Source: Corbicula japonica (taxonomy: Eukaryota; Mollusca; Bivalvia; Venerida; Cyrenidae). From it: a stretch of DNA of 64,000 nucleotides. A program made the position numbers and the translations under genes. The notes beneath the pieces are model-generated. The model was not told the DNA's origin. It saw only the letters and a list, made by a program, of their open reading frames with translations, and made no database searches. Positions 11,283 through 24,150 of this stretch are shown piece after piece (within the stretch, counting starts at the first letter, position 1; every line of letters starts with the position of its first letter). The stretch covers positions 5,594,796 through 5,658,795 of the forward strand of contig JAZAYU010000003.1 in assembly GCA_038501625.1 (NCBI GenBank), given 5' to 3'.

Positions 11283-11527
11283 TTAACCCTTTACTCCATA
11301 GATATACCTTAAAAGCTTGGGCGAACAGTTTAGATCCGTATCAGCTGGCACATCTTTGCGATCTGATTTGGATTTAAAATGTTCGCTTTTAGAATCATTA
11401 ATTTTTTTTCTGAACAGTTATCACAAATTTTAGATCCAGATCAGATGGCACTATTGTGCCAGCTTACTGGGACCTGAACTGGTCACCTATGTGATGAAAG
11501 GCGTATATATTGAGTAAAGGGTTTTAA
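11283..11527. mobile_element. Small inverted-repeat element (MITE-like)
   Basis: Left end TTAACCCTTTACTCCATAGA, right end reads inward as AAAACCCTTTACTCAATATA: imperfect inverted ends of about 24 bases. The interior holds two partly complementary blocks (AACAGTTTAGATCCG and GATCCAGATCAGATGGCAC). The TTAA at both edges could be the target. This style resembles abundant short repeats that I recall from bivalve genomes. It lies in the block absent from copy B. Confidence 0.65.
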
Positions 11528-13214
11528 GCAAGAAATTATAATAGTGAAATCTGTGTACTGACATCCCAAAGACAGAATGAACACGAAAAATGATATAAAA
11601 AGTGAGACCCGATCGATGGGAATGATTATGCATTTATTTGAAATAAGAAGTATTATATTATAATTGTTTCCTTCATTGTGAATAACATGTAAAAGAAATC
11701 ATAGAATTGAGAATCCTACATATTAAGATAAAACAACCGAGAGTCATAACATTGCCGAAAGCATTGGAAGTTAATGCTAGATAACACACATGTAAAATTG
11801 AAGACAATTTCAGAGGAAAATGAATTACTACAGCTTAGACCATAAATTTCCACCGTATTGAGTTGTATATAATAACGGACTCGATGGTTTTTCATTAGAA
11901 AAAGGTGCCAGATTTAAGACATTCGTAAACATATCATTGAGTTTTGGTTGTTAAGGTGCTGGGACAAATGTCCAATAGCTTACAATCCGTTCATATAACA
12001 TCAGTTTTAGCAGACAGGTGTGTCGTTTTTAATTTTAGGCTTCATCATGGTTTGTCCTCTATATTCACACGTACTTTTACTGTTATTTGGCTTTCTTTAA
12101 AACGCGGGAAATTGTGACGTCAATGACATTTGCATATTCATTGTGTTACTGCGCCTATGATTTCATGTAATCCGAACAAAAATAATAGTCATCTCTAGCT
12201 TAATCGAAAACGTAAACTTAGTAAACATCTTCACCTTTGGAAAAAATGTAACTTATGCATTATTCCTGAAACAAATCATAGTCCGTTCCTTGGACCACTG
12301 ATGGCCTTATAGTCGACGTGTCTCCTGCCACGTACGTGATAGCCGGACACGTACCGCGCTTGCTCGTAGCATGTTTCGAATACATAGATCTGTAAATCTT
12401 ACATGTCCCTATTTCTGTACGAATAATATCCGGTATACTAGTTTTAATATGTAAAATTTTACACATCTCAATAGTTTACTGTTTACTGTTCACGCTTATA
12501 TGTGGAAATCCAATATATAAAAATATTCAGCAATGATGATTGGTTCATGTTGAGTGATTTACAACGCTCATGAACGCCTATCATCAAATTATAAACAAAT
12601 GTTCGCAATATGTCTTGAAAATTTCAAGTGAAAGCAATTGCTCATTGATTTCATGAAGTGGACAATTGAAGAAAATATGCTAAGATGGAAAATTATCATT
12701 ATCGTTATTGTTAATGATAAAAATAAAAAAACGTGAAACAAACAGTTTAGCAGCGGAACAAACGTCCAATATTGAAATGGCTTTAAAATGACAAAATAAA
12801 GCAAATGTTTTCACTGTTATTTTGAGCTTCGAATTAGCAGAAAAGATATATTAAATATTTCAGAATTAATATTAAGCTATTGTAATATCCTAACATCGGG
12901 AATATCGTTTATATCTCAACCTAAAGGTAGCATATCTGTGGCTCGCTAAAGAATCCCTGGCGGCTACAACCCCCAGATAAAATTGGTTTACTGTTGTCGA
13001 TTGTGTTCTGAATTAGGGACAGCGCAGTGAAGCAGTCAAGTATTCTTTTAGCGATACTAACGTGGCACGAGCCAACTTTAACACGTAACAGGAAACTTGG
13101 ACTACTTTGCTTGCTCTGATTACTCTGAAATGCGTAAATCGCCGGTTGCCAGTGCCTCGTTTTGGTTTGATACCGGTTTCAGAATTGTGATTAGTAAAAC
13201 CAGTTTCGCTGGTT
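11528..13214. other. Copy-A-only DNA, no gene seen
   Basis: No partner in copy B. I see no RT motif, no convincing exon and no inverted-end element. The antisense frames at 12260-12466 and 12589-12804 have no recognisable domain. Confidence 0.5.
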
Positions 13215-13854
13215 AAAAATGTATTAATACCTAAACCAAGTGTGCTAAACCAATTATCTAATTTGTGAAACCTCGACGTTAGTTGTTATTTTTGTCTGTT
13301 CAATTTATTTCAAAATTGACAAAGTGTGGTATTTACTGGAACTTCATAAATGAATTCTTCGAAAACAAGTTTAAATAAATATAATATCATGTTCTAATTA
13401 CGATTTGTGTAATAACGCAGAAGATTATATTTTACGAGGGTCGTTCGAAAAATAATGTGTTCGTCATTCCCGTGTTGATATTTATATGTGTATACACGTT
13501 ATATAAATTCATGCTGTCAGTATTGGTTTTTGTCAAACAGGCCTTATGATTTCATTAACATAAGTCGACAATTAAGGACTTAATAAATCCTTTAAAAGGG
13601 TATTCTGAAATAAACAAGCCTATTTGTCTGATTAATATTTATCTAAACTATTCATTGAAACTTTTATTTTTCTTCTGAATTGCTAAGACACCGTTATTCA
13701 AGTTTTTGAATTTGATTTTGATAGTTTAATTTAAATTGTTTACATAATAATAGTTTATGAGTAAGAAAGATACAGCGGAGTTGTTTTAGGTTTATGCCCG
13801 GATAATTCGGAGTGACCTTTTTGAGTATTTAGAGAAATGATTGATGCATCAATG

Positions 13855-14085
13855 TATAAATGTAAACACTTACACTTAACAACTTTTCTAAAGATACACC
13901 TTCGTACTTAACGTTTACCGCTGGGCAGTCAGCTGTCTGTCATTTTGAATTACTGATAAATCAGTTAGTATTTATTGCATGTTTTATTGAAAGTTTTAGA
14001 GCAAAATCTTAATTATCAAGCCAGTAATGCCCCATTACGAAGGTGTATACTAAGAAAAGTTGTTAAGTGTACAATTGATACATTT
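13855..14085. mobile_element. Foldback element with ~35-base arms
   Basis: ACACTTAACAACTTTTCT followed by an ACACCTTCGTA block (about 13872-13907) is repeated in reverse complement at about 14036-14070 (TACGAAGGTGTATACTAAG, then GTTGTTAAGTGT). The loop is about 130 bases. Less clear similarity extends outward. It lies where copies A and B differ. Confidence 0.65.
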
Positions 14086-14489
14086 TCTACAATATAACTG
14101 CATTTGCAATACTTTTCGAACACCTCTCGTAATGTAAATTACACTGTTTACTGAGTTTATATTGAATGAGTTCGATCAACAAGTAAAGCCACTGTAGTCA
14201 CTATAGGCAATGTAGTTGACTATGAAACGCAGATTAGTCAAACTATCATTTGATTTTTCTTTTTCGCACTTCATGGAAGGAGGATTGAAAACACTACGGT
14301 AACAGACCGACCATAGAAGAAACATTCCTTTTGTGACGAGCGAACAAACAAAACCAAACGAAATGACAAAATTTAACATGTTTCAATCTTTCAAAAGTAA
14401 TACTGAGCTGGAATGCTCAGATGAAAAATAAATTATGCCATATTTGTTTAAACATGGATCTTATGAATGACAAATTTAGTTTTTGTATT

Positions 14490-16400
14490 GTTCATTTACA
14501 ATTCAGGATTGTTTGTCGGTTGGCTTGACAATTCGTATATTCTGTAAATCTTAGTTAAATTACAATACGTGAAATCGTTTATTATTAGGTATAATGTTGA
14601 AAGTTGTAAATCAATTATTTCTTAGATATCCATTACTAAATTACATTGAAAGACATTATTTCTTTGTTGATTAAATGCTACACTTCGTAAATGAATTATT
14701 TTAGAACTAATCATATATGACTTATACTTTTTCCATAATGTCTACAAGATGGTTTTCATTGTATAATACAGTAGAGTAAAAATTGCATTAATTTAAACAA
14801 ATTAAGTTCTTTTGTTATCGCGATTGATCAGTCTAGCACATATGTCTGTAGATTATTGTAATTTACTTAAATCTCTCCAAAACAATGGCATCATATATTT
14901 TCAAAATCACTGAAACTTTCTGACAGGAAAGAGTTTGAGTTCGAACAAGCATACAACTACTACTTTTAGACAGATGAAAAAAGACGGCACTGTTTACTTC
15001 ATACCATATAGTTTTACTCGATACTTTTACATCTGACATTTTAAGAGTTTGTACATGTAGTCCTTTGTAAAATAAACAGAACCAAAATCAACCATAATAT
15101 CCAATGAATAATAGGTTTTCTGAGCACTTCTTTTTGTTTGAGATGAACCAGAGATCTTATATCAAGCATTGCATTGCAGTACAGATGATACTGAAGACGG
15201 AATAAGAGATCGTGAAAACTTAACACAATCGACAAACTTTGATAAAGATGAAAAAATCAATTTTAAACGATCACGATAAAAATGAAAGCATCGCAGGCTC
15301 GGCCCGAGGGACACGTATATTTAATAAATGTTTACCGATTTCAATACATTGTTTGCACTTCAACCTAATCAGATCATATCCCTGTTTCAAACAAGTCTAG
15401 ACATCAAATAGAGAAAATGCAATAAGCAGTAATCAAGGAATAGTAAGTAGTTCAGTAGACCGCCCTCATTCCTGAAATCATGTAGACACAGGCTTATCCT
15501 CACCGTAATGCCTAACGACAGCTGACACGTGAACAAGCTTAATTTTGAATCAACAAATTGCTAATCCAATATTGATTAAGGCGATTCGGAGAAAGCGTAA
15601 GAAGTAAGTCCCTTACATTCTTAAAGTGTCTGTTGAAACCCTGAACATACTCAAGAAATTTCCACGGTATACTCTTTTCACTATTTGAGAATCAAAATAG
15701 AGTGCACCTATACCTAACACGTTTACTTATTGCTTCTTTTTTTAAAAATCGTTTTACAATAAACATTATTTTAACGAACAAGATAGAGAACAGTCTGTTA
15801 TAAAACAACAATCTGTACATGTACACCATAAACTTAGAGTCGCTGATACGGCTCAACATATTTACAACAGTTTGTTTTCTTACGATGACACTAATGCTTC
15901 AAGACAACCACTATATTCAGTTAATATCTTTTAATGGTCATTTAAATGCGAAGGTGATGTCAAGAAAAAAAGTGAATCGAACGTAATAAGAACGTTTTTC
16001 TATATTTTCTTATTCCACAAATTTTAATCGAACTAAAGCTAAAACAAAATATCCTATTATCATTCACAACAGTTTGACTAGTTTTAGTTTGGGTTGTCTC
16101 GAAACCAAGTATCGTAAAGTAAAATGGATAATCATGTTTATCGCTTTTAAAACATGCAAAAATGCGCTCTTCGTTATTTCCATACGTAAAAATCTTTATT
16201 TAAAATCACTTATAATCATACTTTATTATGTGGGGAGAAAATTTTTAATTTTAATTTTGTTTATAGTAAGTCATGAAAAATTTACTTCAAAAGTCATAAT
16301 AAATAATAAATAATTCCGTCTGTTTAAAAATGATGTTATTTGAAAAACTAACGTCGTATGTCCGAAGGTACTTTTCCACGTTACGCCCACATACAGCGAA
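14490..16400. other. Duplicated non-coding DNA, no gene seen
   Basis: 14490-15780 aligns well with 24150-25405; beyond that the two copies diverge. Open frames at 15041-15235 and 16074-16313 are not preserved in copy B and match no protein I know. Confidence 0.6.
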
Positions 16401-16839
16401 TTTCTGTTTTTGACACATCTGGAAACGAAAAACATTACACTGTTAAAATCAGTTACTTGACTGATGTGTCCTGTGTCTAATAATATAAACACTACTGCAG
16501 TAGAGAAAATCGCACGCGTGTTGCAATTTCCTTTTTAATAACAAATCTGTAAAAACATCACGCAGACAAAACAGTATGAATGTTTTGAGACAGGTAAACA
16601 TGTTTATATCAAAATTGCACGCGCAAGACCCTTGCAATGTGTCGTTTTTATGTATGCACTTTGTATAATCCGTTTAATTTAAATACTTGTACCGAACGGA
16701 TAGAATAACTTTTGAACTAAAACGTTGGCGTGCACAAAAAAGATTGCGTGAATTTGTAGATGTCTGCATTTATGTAGCACATTATCTGTGAGTTGTTATA
16801 TTTTTTTGTTTGCATCGAGAAGTCAAGAGTTTTTTTGTA

Positions 16840-17058
16840 ATACAAAGCAAATTAAAACTAGAATGTGTCCTCAGACACTGATGTCCCAACTACTACAACG
16901 ACATTTACAACAAAGGGTCATAACTCTGGTACAAATGGTAGAAGGAAAAAAATATTTCCTTAACGACTCATCCTGCTTAATCATGTCTGCAAGTTTGAAA
17001 GAAATTTGCACTATAGTTCATGAGGAGTTGATGCCACAAGACTTTTGGGACGTACATT
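16840..17058 (+). repeat. Dispersed repeat of bivalve type, copy A
   Basis: Begins near AAACTAGAATGTGTCCTCAG and includes AGGGTCATAACTCTGGTA and ATGAGGAGTTGATGCCACAA, ending GGGACGTACATT. Its partner is at 27155-27405. The 105-codon frame at 16788-17105 is only an open stretch of this repeat. I recall similar sequences as abundant repeats in bivalve genomes. Confidence 0.6.
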
Positions 17059-17099
17059 TAAGAGTAACTTTTCTTTTGATAAATGTATTAAAAATATTT

Positions 17100-18385
17100 T
17101 TATAACGCTGTATTTATCTCATTGTTAATTTGTGTAAAATAACCTTACTCGGTAACTACAACGTGAATAACGATATCAGTTTTTATTTTATATGCATAGT
17201 ATAATTTAAATAAAAATTAAAAATTTCAAAAACATTTTAAAATTATCCATGTTAATTTATACAAAATTGGTTGTTTTCATCACAAGTATGGACACAAAAG
17301 GAACATTGAAACAAAGGCAATCTAAATGCTTACAATTTTCTCTGGCATTTTTGTTGTTCCGTTTGGCCCATTTCCCAAAAAAGATTGACTACATCTAGCA
17401 TTTACTGTCTAGAGAAAAACATATTATAAAGAAATGATACTGTTTCAGAATAGCCGACATCTGATAAATGATAAATACTGGTTAAAGTAAGGTTATAGTC
17501 TATCTAGCAAAGACGATTCTGGTAGTTTTCCGTTTCCGGTTTCACAACATTATAAAATTTATGCGAGCATCTTATATATATATATATATATATTTGTCGT
17601 ATCTCCGCTTTGATAACCTATTCTGTTACTAACATTTCCTTGTCAATTTTTCTTAACATAAAAGCAATATCGGTGTTTTATTTATTATTCAAGCGTCTGT
17701 CAAACTATTTCTATAAAAAATTAATTAGGCCTACACGTCATTGTGATTGAAATGTATTTTATATATTGTTTGGAGGAAATTAATTTACTTCGAGCGTCGT
17801 TATCAGTGTTAAAATTTAAAGGAGATGTTCCAGGAAATCAGCGTCAATCTGTCAGGACCAGTATGTTTTATTTAGGTCATTTCAAAGAAACGAAAATGAA
17901 CAAGAAGACAATCAAATGACAAGTGAAGCATACTTTCTGGGTCGATTAGTGGAAAATGGAAATTTTGCAAAGAGATGTTAGCAATCTGATGCAACAAAGT
18001 CAGACGTTTTTTGAACGCCCATGAATATGTAATAGATGCCGAGAGTACATTCATAATTAAATATTTATTATGATAAACTATCAATCAAATAAAAGAATTT
18101 TTGAATGAACAGCTTTGACCGCAGTGTGCAACAAAAAGTCTATTTCACTGAGAACCAGTAAAATTAAAACTAGGTTGCTTCGTTGCACTGTAAATCAGCG
18201 AAACTCTAAATACAACAAAGAGTACTAAACTTTTTAATGAACAGCTTATTAAAATTTATTAAGATTTTCAATATTTAAAACTATACTGCGTTTCTTTTAA
18301 TGCTCAGTAATATATTCAATTTATGTTACGAATGCGCCATTTTCAAAGGGGCTTCATTCCTTTTTTTAAACCTGCAAAGCAGGTG
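17100..18385. other. Spacer between duplication copies, no gene seen
   Basis: AT-rich; contains the TA microsatellite at 17573-17593. The antisense frame 17872-18084 is unassigned. The left part of the duplicated unit may extend back into this stretch, but its partner would lie before the window start. Confidence 0.5.
17573..17593. repeat. (TA)n microsatellite
   Basis: About ten TA units. Confidence 0.95.
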
Positions 18386-18470
18386 AACCATGCAAATTTG
18401 GAATTGCCACAACCAAGCCTCTAAACGTACCAAAAAGTAGAAAGGAAACGCATGGTTTAATAAGTTGAGC
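18385..18470 (-). mobile_element. Relic of the RT element 3' region (copy B of the relic at 1-90)
   Basis: GGAATTGCCACAACCAAGCC, then AGAAAGGAAACGCATGGTTT, matches the reverse complement of the 3' region of the element at 8466-10006. It is shared with copy A and so older than the duplication. Confidence 0.55.
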
Positions 18471-18848
18471 AATTTCAATGAAGGTTATGGATCACTGTGT
18501 AAGTTAAATAGGATTTTAAAAGTACTTTTTTCGCTATAAAAGAAGTGGTCTCTCACATTTAAGTAATATGTTTAATTCATAATGTGTATCGATAATAATT
18601 TTGATAAATCTCTCATTAAAATGATGCCGAAGATTTTCCTTAAACATTTTCTGTGATTGGGATTGCATTGTATAGTCTTTCTTCGTCAATAAATACAATA
18701 TCTTGAATTAATACGAATTATCAAATAAATACTATAATTTATCAACTTCATTGTAAATAAGAGTTCATTTTACTCCTAATACAGACTTTCTTCTTTCTGG
18801 ATACATTCGTTGGTACTGTATAATATGTGATTATCTGCGCAATAAATT

Positions 18849-21800
18849 ATTTGTTTTACAAGCCATGCAAAACTAATGTTTATTCTCCAATATGTCATGT
18901 GGTGGTGAGCAGACATTTCATATCAAAAGTGCATTTGTTTGCCAAGTTTCATGATTTATAATTATATAAGATAAGCTATAACTTGAACAGGTTATTGACT
19001 TCATTCGTTTAAGTGCATTCAAAAGTTTCTGAGTTTCGTTTTTGATTTTTATATATTTTTATAATGTAAGTAACTGTTTAAGCCTGTCTGAAGTCATGAC
19101 AATACAAGCCTTGTTTAAATGTAACAATATCATTCATCCCTTCCATAATAGTATATTATGCAAATAAAAGAGACACTTTTCATCGCGTTCAATAAAAATC
19201 TAAGAAAAATTGGTCTGCTATTCAAATTTAAGTAGCTTCTAATTTGGTAAGAAATGGAGAAATACATAAATCAGTTTGTACTTTTCAAGTGAAGTTTATA
19301 AATATTTATAACTGGAAGTTTGATATGACTTTTTTGCTCTGTTTTCATCACACATTTTAACTTTGTATACGGAAGAATTGATGTTATGGGTTTAACATTG
19401 TCACTGCCTTAGAAGCCGTAAACATCGATAAATGCCGTCGACTTCGCGATGATTTAAAATTATATTTACGATATGCATTCGGAATTGAAATCGATTTTAA
19501 AAAGAACCTAGACCAAAATTCACCGCAAGACGTAACACAAACAGAATTTTTAATCTATTTTAAAATATGTTGTTAAATTTACCTTTTGATAATTGCAATT
19601 AAACCGAATGCTCAAAGATCGAAGCCACCTGTCAAAAAGTCGAAATTGTAATATACCAATGCAGTAAGAATAATAAATTTAAGTAATTTTAATGCCAATA
19701 CTTTATCTTACATTATAAAAAGCAACAGATTTTCCAGTGCACTCTGTTGTTTTAGAGATTGTTGGAGAACATTCGTCACGATAGTAAGGATTGTTAACAT
19801 TAATGCTATACACATCTCTAAATTCAATATTTATGCCCTTTTTGTGGTTGGTTGCAATTTCCCATCTAGACAAGCTTAATGTATTGTGAAGTCACGCCAA
19901 GGAAATACCTCCTGCTTGTTAATGTCTTGCTTTGGTGTCTATCATTTGGAGAAATTGAATTCAAAATTCCAGTTGATTAAGTTAAAAAAAACAGTAAAAT
20001 ATGGATATCTTTAGTGGGGCCATTTGGGTCTGTGAAATTTACCTGCTAAATATACACTTTATGTTAAAATCTAATTGATTTGTACGAAACTGTTACTGCA
20101 TTTGATCATTGCTTCATAAATGTGTATAGCGCATGTTATTTAAGATAAATGACTAAATACAAACAGTGTTAATGTTCATAGAATAATATTATATTTGTCA
20201 TAAGTACAACTAAAACTATTACAATGAAGGTTTCAACAAATGTTCAGTATTTCGATTGATTTTCTTGGAACATGTAGTCTAGACGTAAGTAATTTGTCAA
20301 AATTCTACTTAAAACTGGCATAAACTATCGCGGATTCGAAATTACTAGGAAGATTTAATGGAGTTTCTATAAAATTGAGTGTGATTAAATGTGATTATCT
20401 GATAAGAATTTAAATTAAACATTTTTGACTTAATTTGATATTTTACTGAAAACTGAAATGGAAATATGTCTGTTCAACCTACAGTGTTTTTGAAATAAAT
20501 ACTCACGGGATTAAAGAAGCGCAGTGCCATGTGCATTTAACCTAGAGAGCTCCGTGGCAGCTTATCATAATTTGTTTTATCAACGCGTTTTCAGGATCAT
20601 ACACATAGTGTCAACCTGCGTTTATTCATCCCTTGAGTGAAATAAACGACATTGTTCTGTAATTTTATTTCAAATTTTCTTTTACCAAACTGACAATGTC
20701 AAAAATGATTATATTTTTATCTTAAGTTTGTGGTTTCTATTTTTTCAATTGTTAGCATAACAAATGTCTGTGCTCCCCATAATCTTACATCTTTATTGTA
20801 TATTTGCAGAGATTCTGTGATTTTGGAATTAGTTTCTTTTGCTATGATTTTCCAATTTTCTGCAGTTCGGTGAGACAGCAATGAAAAAACAAAACAAAGG
20901 ATAATAACACATTGCAGTTATATCTGACACCGGAAACCAAAGACTGCATTGTAACAAAATTTACCTAAGGGTTGTCTCTCATCTCTAAGAAACGGTCAAT
21001 GAAATAAACATTAGGGTCATGACATTAGGTCCAGCACATTGCTTCACTTTCAATTCGAATTATTGAATAAATTGTGAGTTTCTAAAGAATCTTAAACATA
21101 AACTCAGAAGCAGAAGTGTTTAACAATTATATCTTCAGACACATCAAGCGCTTGCTAAGAATATCATTTTTAGCAGAATAGCCCACCCATGGAGATAATG
21201 AGGAAATTGAATTCACTATGTTTATAATAATTTGAACGATAAGCATCACAAAGAAATACAAGAATAATTAATAATAATATTATCCGCGATTTAAACTTTT
21301 GGAAATGTCAGAGGCAAATTATTCTGGTGATTGGGGTGTTATAAAGCTGGTTTTAGTATAAATTAATTAATTTACTCTTAACACCCAAAACAAACAAGAA
21401 CAAAAGGGTTCGTAAATAATAACCAACCAACAGTAATACTTCATATGCAAAGATTGTACAAAACTTACAAGAGGAACACTTTAAAGTCTTCCTAATAGTT
21501 TTAACATTTAAATTTACAAAATCTTGCCAGTCTAGAATCAGAAATAAACAAATATTAAACAATCTATACAGTTTTTGCAGGAAAATAGAGTAAAAGCCCA
21601 TTCCGAGAAAAGTTCTTTTTCGAAATTGTGTTAAAAGTACGGAAAAAGTAATATTTTTAGAGCATAACCTTGTATCTTTTTATTTAGTTAATAATATTTG
21701 GATAAAGCAGTACACCGCTGTCAAATTTTGTTGCTCGACAACAAACGAATAACCGATACCCTGACAAATCCATGGATGTATTTCCGCTCTGATTATTTCT

Positions 21801-22365
21801 TCACCATTTATAGCCCACATACATATACTACAATTACGTCACATTTCATAAAATTAATCAATATGTTTTCTCCTGAAATGCTTTTTTAGATCCACAATTC
21901 CATCACACAAATTAATGAAATATAATAACTTTTGAAACACTCAACATTAAAAACTTTCATCCCACAATCGGTTGACAAATTTGACGATCAGGGAATCTGC
22001 AATGTATTGATATATATCTTCCGTTGTCATTAGACTGTAATTGCTTTCACAAAACGCGTATTAATACCTAAACCAAGTGTGTTAAACCAATTATCTAATT
22101 TGTGAAACCTCGACGTTAGTTGTTATTTTTGTCTGTTCAATTTATATCAAAATTGACAACGTGGTTTTTACTGGAAACTCATATATCAATTCTTTGAAAA
22201 CTAGTGAACAATAGTATAATATCATGTGCTAATTAGGATTAGTGTTATAACGCAAATAATCAGGTAAAACGAGGGATGTTCTAAATGTTATGCAAACGCC
22301 ATTCCCGCATTCTAATTGATAAGTGTACACACGTTATATTAATTCCTGCTGTTAGTATTATTTTT
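18849..22365. other. Copy B non-coding DNA with empty sites
   Basis: Carries no gene. It holds the empty site of the LINE (about 18848), the join matching the missing block of about 5 kb (about 21495-21540) and the empty site of the MITE (about 21697). Frames at 21353-21601 and 21698-21889 are unassigned. Confidence 0.6.
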
Positions 22366-22401
22366 TGTCTTACAGAATACAGACTTTAAAGAAATTTAAA
22401 T

Positions 22402-22980
22402 AATTAAACAATTTAAATAGATGAAGATGGAACTTTGAAAGCCACCAAACAGGACAAATATGAAAATATTTCAGACTCGGTTTGATTGAGCCTGTTCATG
22501 GGCAGTAATGGCAATGCATATAAACCGCCCAGCCACGGAATGAAGGCAACTCAATATTTACACTAGTAAACAGTACAATTCGGTACAACGGCGTATTGTT
22601 TTCAGATAACAACTGTGTTTGCCTTAAACGAAAAATCAATGGGCGGAACTAAATATAATAAAATTTGACAGGTGATTTGATATTATATATCCCGCATATC
22701 ACAGAGAACGCTTTAGGCAAAAACAAAACAGGATGTATATCATAGGGATGATTGAACACTTTCCAAATGTATACTGGCTGGGATATTGAAACCGTCCATC
22801 TTTTTGGCCAAAATATTTAAACAAAAGTTATTTTAGATGTACTTTAAACATACTTAAGTATCGTGTTCAACGACCTTCAAATGCTGTAACTGATAACAAC
22901 ACTTATTGGATGTACGGGAAGTCTTTCAATATCCAACAGCCGCCACACGGCACATACAACACTGTTGGATATTGAAATTA
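22402..22980 (-). mobile_element. Dispersed repeat, longest copy (possible retroposon read on the minus strand)
   Basis: Matches 61637-62150 over most of its length (blocks ACTCAATATTTACAC, AACAGTACAATT, GGCTGGGATATTGAAA, CGCCACACGGCAC), and its first ~80 bases match 22984-23042, 27831-27911, 29465-29548, 38868-38965 and 51845-51905. All short copies keep the same end (ATAGATGAAAA side), as expected if that is the 3' end of a minus-strand retroposon prone to 5' truncation. No long open frame. Strand is an inference. Confidence 0.6.
22924..22977. repeat. Perfect 16-base stem-loop
   Basis: TTTCAATATCCAACAG at 22924-22939 and its exact reverse complement CTGTTGGATATTGAAA at 22962-22977, with a 22-base loop. 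The related repeat at 61637-62150 lacks both arms around the same CCGCCACACGGCAC core. Confidence 0.9.
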
Positions 22981-22983
22981 ATG

Positions 22984-23042
22984 AAAAGTAGCTTTGAAAG
23001 CCACCAAACACGACAAATATGAAATTATTCCATACTATTAGG
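22984..23042 (-). mobile_element. Short second copy of the dispersed repeat end
   Basis: CTTTGAAAGCCACCAAACAC, then GACAAATATGAAATTATT, repeats the start of the element at 22402, in the same orientation, about 580 bases downstream. Confidence 0.75.
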
Positions 23043-23049
23043 CTCGTTT

Positions 23050-24150
23050 TGGTGACTTAATACAACTTTAAAGTGAATTTCCATACATTATTGTAAAAAC
23101 TGTAAATGAAAAGTAAGTTTTTGCATAAATTATCAGAATTTAAACCGCCACAGACAGAATTAAAAAATAGAATAATGAAATCTATATCGTTTAATTACAT
23201 TACACGGATATAGTTATCAAGAACGAAAATTGAACCTCACCGCGAGAGATGCAAATGAGGCCGATTTATTATATGCGTACGAATGCGTAGTCTAACGTAA
23301 GCAGAACGAAATAATCGCCGTCCCGTCGGAATAATAAGAAAGCAAACGTCAAGGAAGAATGAACATTACGAACGACCATACATTTCAACTTCAAATAAAT
23401 ATTTCTCATCTCGTTTTTTTTTATATACGCTTTGTCGCTTCGGTATCCGTCACGGTGTTTGTTGATGAAAATAATCACGTGACACACTGGATATAAATTA
23501 ACGTTTATTTACTCCGAAGTAATGTCGACTCCAATAATTTGAAAGTACATTCTAGTAACACCATATCACTCGGAGCTTTTATATTTAATATTTGACGGTG
23601 CGATAGTATTATCTTTCTTTATAAATGAATACAATAGTATGGACTGTCACTTTAAATACGCTGTGCTGGATTAAATAGCCTATTTGTCGGATAAAGCAAA
23701 TATCAGTGTCATGGTTGAAATAATAATTAAGATAAATAAAACTAAAAATAATGCTAATCAATTTTGAATACATCATAATATATATTCATACTTGACTGTT
23801 AGATTATAACAATAATTTGACCTCGGACAACGGGAGTTCTCGATGTTCTGAAAAACTCAGTAGCGTTTTCACTCCTTCTGTGCCTAGCGAACAAAAACAA
23901 AACAATTGTTAAATCTTGCGAGCATTTCAGAAATCCATGCGCACAGGAAAATATCTGTACAAGCGTCATAACCACCAATGCATTTTACATTTTATTCCGC
24001 AGAATGGCATAATTAAACACTATACATCGGGTCATTAAGAAATAAATATAAAATAAGCGAGATGGATCGCTAAAATGAAAAATATTTGGGTTTGAACTTG
24101 AATATAATTAAGGAATTTACTGTCAAATATGTGACATATTTGTGTTTTCG
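23050..24150. other. Copy-B-only DNA, no gene seen
   Basis: No partner in copy A. The antisense frame 23269-23487 has no recognisable domain. I see no element structure. Confidence 0.5.

Larger units (their letters stand above)
1..17058 (+). repeat. Segmental duplication, copy A
   Basis: Collinear with 18390-27350 in the same orientation. Matching blocks I aligned by eye (A to B): 1-480 to 18390-18848; 1784-2012 to 18849-19080; 2745-5075 to 19097-21490; 10035-10241 plus 10749-11080 to 21525-22050; 13215-13540 to 22062-22365; 14490-15780 to 24150-25405; 16400-17058 to 26465-27350. The best block (3893-4080 versus 20222-20405) has about a dozen differences in roughly 185 bases by hand count; other blocks are clearly more diverged. 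The left limit is the window edge, so the unit may be longer than seen. Blocks between the matches are insertions in one copy or losses in the other. No host gene is visible in either copy. Confidence 0.9.

Noticed and set aside
16788..17105. 105-codon open frame
   Set aside because: It coincides with a dispersed repeat that also occurs at 27155-27405, where the frame is broken.
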